Assembly: GCA_021432635.1 (NCBI GenBank)
Contig: MU270031.1
Span: 498,118 to 562,117 of the forward strand
Length of the DNA: 64,000 nucleotides
Source of the DNA: Thozetella sp. PMI_491
Lineage: Eukaryota > Ascomycota > Sordariomycetes > Chaetosphaeriales > Chaetosphaeriaceae
Direction: 5' to 3'
Shown: positions 62,135-64,000 of the stretch, one piece after another
Layout: the number at the start of each line of letters is the position of its first letter
Position numbering within the stretch: position 1 is the stretch's first letter
Translations under genes and position numbers: made by a program
Notes under the pieces: model-generated
What the model was told of the DNA's origin: nothing
Database searches by the model: none
Seen by the model: only the letters and a program-made list of their open reading frames with translations

Positions 62135-64000
62135 ATGGGTGCGGATACAAAGAAGACCATCGTGCCGCCGTTGCCCGCGCCCACCGAGACCGAGTCTACC
62201 ACCCTAGGGACCCCGACCGAGTTGGCAACCGATGTGTCCAAGCCTGGTGACGAGAACTCGTCATACTCGCTACCCGAAGACGGTACACCCGTTACCATCA
62301 GGACTCGTGGGCACCGTGCCAGCAAGTCACAGACCTCGCTGCTCATAGAGTACTTCGAGGGCGGCAAGTCCTCTCCTGGAGCTAGCGGTGACCACTCCCG
62401 CAAGCCTAGCGTACGGGTTCGCCTCACTCCCAGCAGCAAGGACCGCAGGGGAGAAGCGGAGAGAGGCCACATCAAGATCACCGAAACCAAGTCCCGCAAG
62501 GCCAGCCTTAGCCGGCGAACTGCTGCCTCGCGGGGGGAGATCGACGCACACTCTGCCCTTACCGGCGACCTCGAGGACGCCAAAAGCATGAGCTCCTATG
62601 CATCCGCCACCGAGGAGAGCAACGTGTCTCGCAATCCCATCGACATTGAGATCGACCGCAGCGGAAACGTTCGTCGTCGTCGCCCCGCAAGCCCGCTCAT
62701 CCCTGCCGCTGACGGCAGCAAGATAAGCTACGCACCGGGCAGCGATATCTCGGCGATTCCCACTGACAGCTTCCTTGACGGATCTGGGCCGACCACTTCG
62801 ACTTTCAAGATGTCTGAGGTGAGGAGTCGGAGCAGGAGTCCATCGCGCTCGCGTGTAGGCGACGTACTGGGCGGCGCGGCGGCTGGTCTCGCTGCTGCTG
62901 CTGTTGCAGACAAGATCAGGTCAAAAAGTCGTGGGGAGAGTCGCGACCGCGAGAGAGACCGAGTCTCCGTGTCTAAGACTCGAGACAAAGACCGGAAGCA
63001 CAAGTCGAGCAAGAGCCGAACTAGTAGCCTCAGCAAGGAAGAAAAATATTCTGAAGGAACTAAGTCGCCCCGCCGAAAGTCTAGCAGAAGTCACGCGGAC
63101 TCGACCATCTCCGCCGCTGATTCGAGCGTCGTGTCTTCTGGCCTCTCCAGCCATCGAACTTCGGACCAACAGTCGATCCGTTCAGGCACATCCAAAGCCT
63201 CGATCAACAACCCAAAGCTCCTCGAGACCGTCGAAGATGCCATCCGACGACTGATCCTCCCCGAGCTCGATGCTCTCAAGAGAGAGCAGAGCAGGCACAA
63301 GCAACGCCGGAGCTCTGCGACCTCGAGCTCATCTCTCTCGCGAGAGGATTTCACAAGTGAAAGACGGCGATCCTCCTCGGGAACTGTCAAGAATGACATC
63401 ACGCCACGAAGCAGTCTCAGAGACAAGGAGACACGGGACCGAGAGGCCCGCCATGACTTCGATGATAGTCCATCCATCAGCGGTGTCGGCCACGAATCCG
63501 TTGAGGAGATCCGTCATATGGAGGATACCCCGATGCGTAGCCATGACCACCTCAAAGCAGCCGCAGCCGGCGCTGGCCTCGCAGGCGCTGCCATTGCCAT
63601 GCATGAAGCACTCAAAACCCCTACCGATGACAAGCGATCCCGCAGGCGCAGAAGAGCTGAGATGAGAGGTCGCGTCTCCGACCACACTGCCGAAGAGTTT
63701 GAGGAAGATCACGCGGCACCGACACCTCCCATGCCACTCATGGCAAGCGAACTCAACCCCAATCCGTCCGAGGTGACCAGAGCCTCGATACTTTCGGCCG
63801 AAACAGACCGACCCCACTCAGCCAGCGAGGAACTCACACCTGTCCGCGAGGTATCACGCGAACAACTGTCTATCGAGTCTAGCCCGACACCGACTAGGGG
63901 CCCAACGTTGGCTGCTCTCGGAGCTCAGCACGAGAACATATCCCATGGAGACCTCCGCACGCTTCCTACTAGGAGAGGAACTGGGGAGTTTGTCGATGGT
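62135..64000 (+). CDS. Large disordered protein, 3' end outside the window
   Basis: The frame is open from the ATG (AACGATGGG) to the window edge: 622 codons with no stop, so the gene is incomplete on the right and may contain introns further on. The N terminus includes SKSQTSLLIEYFEGGK and RKPSVRVRLTPSSKD, which look conserved and folded or peptide-binding. Most of the rest is disordered and rich in S, R, K, E and D, with many SR and RS pairs. Two Ala/Gly-rich hydrophobic stretches, GGAAAGLAAAAVADKI (about 246-261) and AAAAGAGLAGAAIAMHEAL (about 475-493), resemble glycine-zipper segments. No catalytic domain is seen. Large low-complexity proteins of this kind include septal and scaffold proteins of filamentous fungi, but nothing here identifies it. 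Confidence 0.8.
   Translation, partial: MGADTKKTIVPPLPAPTETESTTLGTPTELATDVSKPGDENSSYSLPEDGTPVTIRTRGHRASKSQTSLLIEYFEGGKSSPGASGDHSRKPSVRVRLTPSSKDRRGEAERGHIKITETKSRKASLSRRTAASRGEIDAHSALTGDLEDAKSMSSYASATEESNVSRNPIDIEIDRSGNVRRRRPASPLIPAADGSKISYAPGSDISAIPTDSFLDGSGPTTSTFKMSEVRSRSRSPSRSRVGDVLGGAAAGLAAAAVADKIRSKSRGESRDRERDRVSVSKTRDKDRKHKSSKSRTSSLSKEEKYSEGTKSPRRKSSRSHADSTISAADSSVVSSGLSSHRTSDQQSIRSGTSKASINNPKLLETVEDAIRRLILPELDALKREQSRHKQRRSSATSSSSLSREDFTSERRRSSSGTVKNDITPRSSLRDKETRDREARHDFDDSPSISGVGHESVEEIRHMEDTPMRSHDHLKAAAAGAGLAGAAIAMHEALKTPTDDKRSRRRRRAEMRGRVSDHTAEEFEEDHAAPTPPMPLMASELNPNPSEVTRASILSAETDRPHSASEELTPVREVSREQLSIESSPTPTRGPTLAALGAQHENISHGDLRTLPTRRGTGEFVDG

Overview
The window is nuclear DNA of a filamentous ascomycete, most likely a Sordariomycete. 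The evidence is short introns (about 50-180 nt) with CTRAC-type branch points, GC-rich codon use, long intergenic spacers, an intron-bearing tRNA-Gln, and several proteins typical of filamentous fungi. I found no bacterial, phage, CRISPR or recognisable transposon content. A 114-base run of N next to a T tract marks an assembly gap at about 22.7 kb.

Layout: 2.4-3.9 kb, a pepsin-type aspartic protease without an evident signal peptide (+). 6.6-8.9 kb, a CASC3/Barentsz-type exon-junction protein (+). 10.8-12.5 kb, a five-exon UPF0052 (YNL011C/YvcK-like) protein (+). 12.9 kb, a tRNA-Gln(UUG) with a 14-nt intron. 17.5-20.4 kb, an NBR1-type autophagy receptor (+), converging on a Nop13-like two-RRM protein (-, 20.9-22.2 kb). 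24.6-25.4 kb, the Cut8/Sts1 proteasome tether (+). 27.4-29.2 kb, RAD52 (+). 30.0-32.7 kb, an Aco2-type mitochondrial aconitase (+), converging on a PHD-finger protein (-, 33.5-36.0 kb). 37.1-39.9 kb, a SCYL1/Cex1 pseudokinase (+). 42.1-44.8 kb, an EF-hand MscS channel of the Msy type (+). 46.1-47.3 kb, LST8 (-). 48.5-48.9 kb, a small cysteine-rich protein (-). 52.1-54.8 kb, an FHA protein with a C-terminal membrane anchor (-). 57.0-58.4 kb, an IFRD-family protein (+). 62.1 kb to the edge, a large disordered protein (+, incomplete).

These are mostly dispersed housekeeping genes (autophagy, TOR signalling, recombination, proteasome localisation, RNA metabolism, mitochondrial metabolism), not an operon or a metabolite cluster. 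All gene models were built by hand from splice signals, frame and protein-family conservation. Each complete model closes to a whole number of codons.

The points most worth a second look are: the FHA protein, which combines a phosphothreonine reader with four SUMO-interaction-like motifs, an NLS-like patch and a terminal membrane segment; a 155-codon coding-like frame that continues in phase past the LST8 stop codon; a 57-nt in-phase, stop-free intron in the Barentsz gene; a two-exon cysteine-rich small protein; a new PHD protein; and several microexons of 8 to 34 nt.
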